From an uncultured Eubacteriales bacterium (GTDB lineage Bacteria; Bacillota; Clostridia; Peptostreptococcales; Anaerovoracaceae), in contig UQOC01000012.1 of the NCBI GenBank assembly GCA_900542565.1, positions 1 to 54,971 of the forward strand: a stretch of DNA of 54,971 nt, read 5' to 3'. Below the pieces are notes generated by a model. It was not told where the DNA came from. It worked only from the letters and a program-made list of their open reading frames with translations, and made no database searches. Shown here piece after piece: positions 48,850-54,971 of this stretch. A program made the translations under genes and the position numbers. Each line of letters starts with the position of its first letter. Within the stretch, counting starts at the first letter, position 1.

Positions 48850-49656
48850 TTATCCTCCGATCTTAAGAATTAAGTTTTTTACGGCATACTGATAATTTAC
48901 TTTCGCCAGCAGATCCCGTCTGGCTTCTTCTATCAGCTCAACTGCCCTGAATATTTCATCCTTATGAAAGCGGCTTCTTCTGCTGTCCTCCCAGGTAAGG
49001 AGCCTCTCGTATATCCTTTCCAGTCCGTCAAGCAATGTAAAGGCGTCTTCCCTGTTTTTCATGTATCTGGAAAGGATATCCTTTTTCTCGAAAAAATTCT
49101 TCTTTTCCATGACCGCACTGAACAATGCCTCCGCGCCCTGGCCGATCAGTGTATCTTCAGCGGCCGGCTCAAGCCTGTAAAGTATGCACCTTGATCTTAT
49201 GGTGTCTATCAGGTTTTCCCTGTTGTCGGAAAGGAGTATGATGACTGTCCCTTCATATGGTTCTTCAAGTGTCTTTAAAAGACGGTTCTGAGCCCTCTTG
49301 GTCATGGTATCGGCATCATCTATTATTGCCATGTTCCTGGAGCCCAAAGGCTTTTTTTTCAGTTCTGACTGAAGCTTTGATATCTGTTCATCTTTTACGG
49401 ATATGCCATCGGATTCAACGATGTGAAGATCCTCGCAGTTCCCGTGGTCGATCTTGCGGCAGTTCACGCAGGTATCGCATCCGATTCCGGGTCTATCGAG
49501 ACATACCATAGCCTTGCAGAATTCAAGAGCAAATTCTCTTTTACCCGAAAGGGCATCTCCCTCTATTATATAAGCATGAAAAGCTTTTCCGGAACCTATC
49601 GCCCGGCTTATTTTTTCCACCAGCCTGCCATTTGCTTTAAACTTATCCAGTGACAC
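48850..49656 (-). CDS. holB: DNA polymerase III delta' subunit
   Basis: The 268-residue protein has the delta' clamp-loader fold: a degenerate P-loop (GDALSGKREFA), a zinc-binding CDTCVNCRK (about 60-68) and the sensor region LKTLEEPYEGTVIILLSDN (about 125). As usual for delta' it should not hydrolyse ATP. The start is GTG, overlapping tmk by 14 bases. GGAGGA within the tmk coding end is its probable, somewhat distant, ribosome site. Confidence 0.92.
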   Translation of the reverse strand: MSLDKFKANGRLVEKISRAIGSGKAFHAYIIEGDALSGKREFALEFCKAMVCLDRPGIGCDTCVNCRKIDHGNCEDLHIVESDGISVKDEQISKLQSELKKKPLGSRNMAIIDDADTMTKRAQNRLLKTLEEPYEGTVIILLSDNRENLIDTIRSRCILYRLEPAAEDTLIGQGAEALFSAVMEKKNFFEKKDILSRYMKNREDAFTLLDGLERIYERLLTWEDSRRSRFHKDEIFRAVELIEEARRDLLAKVNYQYAVKNLILKIGG

Positions 49657-50272
49657 CTTTGAGCACTTCCTCCAGTTTGCTGTAAATATCGTTTTTTATA
49701 TCTTCTATGCTCCGACCGGCATCTATGCTGACTATCCTGTCCGGATAGGCTTTTTCCAGTTCAAGATAGCCTTCATATGTCCTTATATGAAAGTCGTCCC
49801 TTTCCATTTCCAGTCTGTCCTGCTGGTCAGCTTTTATCCTGCGGCGGCCTACCTTGGGATCCATTTTCAGGAGAAAAGTCACATGGGGCATACATCCGGC
49901 TATTGCAAAGTCGTTTATTGTCTTTACAGCCTGGCCCAGTCCGCGTCCGTATCCCTGATATGCTATGCTGGAATCGACAAATCTGTCGCATATGACGATC
50001 TTTCCCTGGGCAAGGGCAGGTTTTATGACCTGATGGACATGTTGTGCCCTGGCTGCCGCATAGAGCATTGCTTCTGTCATCGGACACATTTCCTGATACT
50101 GCCTGTCAAGGATAACATCTCGTATCCGTTCTCCTATGGCCGTTCCGCCGGGTTCTCTTGTGAATACTATGTCTATACCTTTGTCCTTAAAAAACTGCCT
50201 GATATTTCTTATCTGAGTGGATTTTCCGGAGCCATCAGGCCCTTCAACAGAAATGAACAATCCCTTTTTCAT
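49643..50272 (-). CDS. tmk: thymidylate kinase
   Basis: The 209-residue kinase has the P-loop EGPDGSGKSTQI (about 9-20), the DR motif in CDRFVDSSIAYQGYGRG (about 96-112) and a LID region RRRIKADQQDRLE. It phosphorylates dTMP to dTDP. It is the first long gene of the tmk-holB-ricT-trmN6 operon, preceded by a 35-codon membrane-peptide gene. Confidence 0.95.
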   Translation of the reverse strand: MKKGLFISVEGPDGSGKSTQIRNIRQFFKDKGIDIVFTREPGGTAIGERIRDVILDRQYQEMCPMTEAMLYAAARAQHVHQVIKPALAQGKIVICDRFVDSSIAYQGYGRGLGQAVKTINDFAIAGCMPHVTFLLKMDPKVGRRRIKADQQDRLEMERDDFHIRTYEGYLELEKAYPDRIVSIDAGRSIEDIKNDIYSKLEEVLKGVTG

Positions 50273-50282
50273 CTCGGAACTC

Positions 50283-50390
50283 CTACTTTTTATTATATAA
50301 TTCGTCTACAAGTCTTTTGAGAAAATAGTAAGAAAGAGCGGCAACGGGAAAGACTACCAGCAAAGCAAATAATATTTTTACTATTGTCAA
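50283..50390 (-). CDS. 35-residue hydrophobic peptide upstream of tmk
   Basis: A TTG start at 50390 has AGGGGG seven bases upstream. The reading frame runs 35 codons to TAG, 10 bases before the tmk ATG. The product begins with a short polar start, then one hydrophobic helix (about residues 5-24), then a charged tail rich in Lys, Arg and Asp. It fits a single-pass membrane peptide translated ahead of tmk. I do not recognise a family and its small size leaves doubt. Confidence 0.6.
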   Translation of the reverse strand: MTIVKILFALLVVFPVAALSYYFLKRLVDELYNKK

Positions 50391-50455
50391 GTTCTTTCCC
50401 CCTTTCAGATCGCTGTTTTATACATTATAACACATCCGGCTGCGGAAAAAAAGTC

Positions 50456-51343
50456 TTACATTTTTTTGAACCCTTCCCCTACAACTTCGTTTGAATCCAG
50501 GATCACGATAAAGGCGTCAGGATCCACTTCCCGTACTGCAGATCTTATGGCAAACATCTGCTTATTGCTGCATGCACACATTACAACTTCCCGCTCCTCT
50601 TCAGAATAGCTGCCCTGTGCCTTTATAAATGTGCACCCTCTTTCTGTTGTCTGGCTTATCTTTTCTGCCACTTCATACGGTTCTGTTGTCACTATCAGGG
50701 CCATCTTACCGGCAGAAAGGCCGTACATTACCTTATCCACCACCGTTGACATGATGAAACTTATTATCATGCCGTATATGAGATTTTCAACCTGTCTTGA
50801 GACTGCTATGGTCCCGGCTGCGATCACAAATGCCTCCATGGCAAAAGAAATCTTGCCGATGGTCAGATGGGGATGTATTTTTTTGATGGACATGACGATA
50901 AAGTCTGTACCCCCTGTGGAAGAGTTCCTCATATATATCATCCCGTATCCTATGCCCGACAAAACGCCGGCACATATGGCAGCCAGCATCCTGTCACCTG
51001 TGAACAGCGGGAAAAGGGGAGAAACCGTATCTATTATCAGAGAAGTTATGATTATTGACCTTATGGAACTTAAAAAGAAATCTTTCCCAAGGAATCTGCA
51101 GCAGATTATGGCAATAGGTACATTGAGCACCATTGATGATACTCCGATCGGGATATTGAACAGGTGATAAAAAATGAGCGCTATGCCGCCGATGCCTACC
51201 ATTGGAAATTCAAGGGCAACTGTAAAGTTATATGTTCCGAAGCCTATGAGCAGTCCGGCGACTATATCGACGAAGATGTTTGTCGCCAGCTTCAAGGCAG
51301 TCTTTCTCGGCCTGATGTATATATCTCTTTTGTCTTTTCCCAT
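50456..51343 (-). CDS. YitT-family membrane protein
   Basis: I start at ATG 51343 (295 residues), eight bases after AGGAGG; an earlier ATG at 51349 is only two bases from it, and the longer frame runs back toward the rRNA operon. Five to six helices (first near 20-40) form the YitT domain and a C-terminal DUF2179 domain (about 225-295) probably lies in the cytoplasm. The function of the family is unknown. It is a single-gene unit just downstream of the 5S gene. Confidence 0.92.
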   Translation of the reverse strand: MGKDKRDIYIRPRKTALKLATNIFVDIVAGLLIGFGTYNFTVALEFPMVGIGGIALIFYHLFNIPIGVSSMVLNVPIAIICCRFLGKDFFLSSIRSIIITSLIIDTVSPLFPLFTGDRMLAAICAGVLSGIGYGMIYMRNSSTGGTDFIVMSIKKIHPHLTIGKISFAMEAFVIAAGTIAVSRQVENLIYGMIISFIMSTVVDKVMYGLSAGKMALIVTTEPYEVAEKISQTTERGCTFIKAQGSYSEEEREVVMCACSNKQMFAIRSAVREVDPDAFIVILDSNEVVGEGFKKM

Positions 51344-51373
51344 ACGCATTACCTCCTGTCTTTTTATAACCAC

Positions 51374-51404
51374 AAAAAAGGGCGATCCTAACGAATCACC
51401 CTTT
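51374..51404 (-). terminator. terminator of the rRNA operon
   Basis: On the minus strand AAAGGGTGAT pairs with ATCGCCCTTT (one G-T pair) around an 8-base loop, followed by more T. It lies directly after the 5S gene. Confidence 0.9.
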
Positions 51405-51407
51405 ATG

Positions 51408-51521
51408 AACCGGCAACGACCTACTTTCCCAGGCAGCTTCCCGCCAAGTATCATCGGCGCTGGAGAGCTTAACTTCTGTGTTCGGGATGGGTACAGGTGT
51501 TTCCTCTCCGCTATTGTCACC
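51408..51521 (-). rRNA. rrf: 5S ribosomal RNA
   Basis: The minus strand shows the conserved 5S core, with CACCTGTACCCATCCCGAAC, GAAGTTAAG and the closing helix matching the 5' end. The ends are approximate by a few bases. It lies about 80 bases after the 23S gene. Confidence 0.93.
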
Positions 51522-51604
51522 GGATCTATCACTCGCTCCTCGCGTCGTGATCTCCCATGTTAACTGATAGAGATCCAAAGACTTCTCTCTTTCGTACCTT
51601 CTTG

Positions 51605-54488
<2,884 letters not shown>

Positions 54489-54797
54489 CTCCTTGCTCGT
54501 CTTTTGTATCCCCGTCTGCGTTGCTGCTCTTCGCTCCGGTGCTCATGTACCTGTGTACACTCCGCCCCTCGCTCATCGCACGCCTTGCCGGGACTCCAAA
54601 ATCCTTCGCAAGTCCTAAGCTTTCACTATTGCTTTCGCTCTTTCGTGAAAATCTTCTGGTACTCTTCTCGACTCTTGAAATTGAAGTTATTACCCTTTTC
54701 CTTTTCAAAAAGACTAATTTCCTTCTCATTTCTTTGTCGTTGTCTTTGTTTCTCTATTCAGTTTTCATGGTGCGAAACAGCGCATATAAATGTGCTG
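54489..54797 (-). other. tRNA-Ile to 23S spacer
   Basis: The 309-base transcribed spacer holds no gene. Just after the tRNA it contains the GCACCATGAAAACTGAAT-type leader element common before 23S in Bacillota, then an A-rich and later GC-richer stretch that should pair with sequence beyond the 23S 3' end to form the RNase III processing stalk. Confidence 0.7.
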
Positions 54798-54874
<77 letters not shown>

Positions 54875-54917
54875 AAATCGTGGTTCATTCAGAAGTTTAC
54901 AGTTCCTTTTGAACCGT

Positions 54918-54971
54918 TGGTGGAGATAAGCGGGATCGAACCGCTGACCCCCTGCTTGCAAAGCAGGTGCT
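54918..54971 (-). tRNA. tRNA-Ala (anticodon TGC), 5' part cut by window edge
   Basis: The 3' 54 bases are present: anticodon stem-loop with TTTGCAA, T arm GGTTCGATCCC and encoded CCA. The acceptor and D-arm 5' portions lie beyond the right edge. With tRNA-Ile it forms the typical Ala-Ile spacer pair, so 16S lies further right. Confidence 0.93.

Overview
The window looks like a chromosomal segment of a strictly anaerobic, amino-acid- and peptide-using member of the Clostridia (Bacillota). Evidence includes a class III fructose-bisphosphatase, long-form HPF, RicT/PSP1, SpmA/SpmB and SpoIID sporulation proteins, an AbrB-type regulator, a ferredoxin-type aldo/keto reductase, and an rRNA operon with tRNA-Ile and tRNA-Ala between 16S and 23S. 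I cannot name the species. Gene content would fit the Anaerovoracaceae/Family XIII group, but that is a guess.

Layout. (1) 1-8.7 kb: a sigma-54 catabolic locus. A RocR-like enhancer-binding regulator (3972-5333, minus) faces a pentein-fold amidino-hydrolase, a TauE/SafE permease and an NhaC-family transporter (plus). A second operon, an M19 dipeptidase-like protein plus another NhaC transporter, lies at 268-2703 (minus). Both operons have a textbook GG-N10-GC promoter and share TTGTAAA-type upstream motifs, so they probably form one regulon. hpf sits between them. (2) 8.7-9.2 kb: an unexplained GC-rich block and a long inverted repeat. (3) 9.2-24.5 kb: RNA/DNA metabolism (comF, a short recD2, a degenerate CCA-transferase-like protein, yhaM), nadE, a two-component system, a PBP plus an FHA-FtsW/RodA fusion, a NifX-like/DUF134 pair with a striking double operator, an amidohydrolase with an ECF S component, and a ferredoxin-type aldo/keto reductase. 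(4) 24.6-26.5 kb: a three-gene membrane cassette of a SipW-like protein lacking its catalytic residues, a small membrane protein and an anchored TasA/camelysin-like protein. (5) 26.7-39.4 kb: a nine-gene minus-strand catabolic island with an ornithine-cyclodeaminase-like enzyme, a PLP aminotransferase, a homoserine-dehydrogenase-like enzyme, four M20 metallopeptidases (three RocB-like), a YtcJ-type amidohydrolase and an AGCS symporter. It is faced by a PucR/CdaR-type regulator. An 11-C tract sits between a TTGACA box and -10-like boxes in the middle of the island. (6) 40.9-51.3 kb: housekeeping genes (fbp, spoIID, murA, abrB-like, spmAB, trmN6-like, ricT, holB, tmk, a 35-aa membrane peptide, yitT). 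(7) 51.4 kb to the end: rRNA operon on the minus strand (tRNA-Ala, tRNA-Ile, 23S, 5S; 16S lies off the right edge).

How it fits together: the left locus and the central island both look like machinery for importing and hydrolysing amide, guanidino or peptide-like nitrogen compounds, each with its own regulator and several sodium-coupled transporters. Substrates cannot be read from sequence. The most unusual items are the sigma-54 regulon with phased motifs, the M20 island with a possible slippage-prone promoter, the catalytically stripped SipW/TasA-like cassette, the degenerate CCA-transferase and M19 proteins, and the spoIID hairpin that contains its own ribosome binding site.
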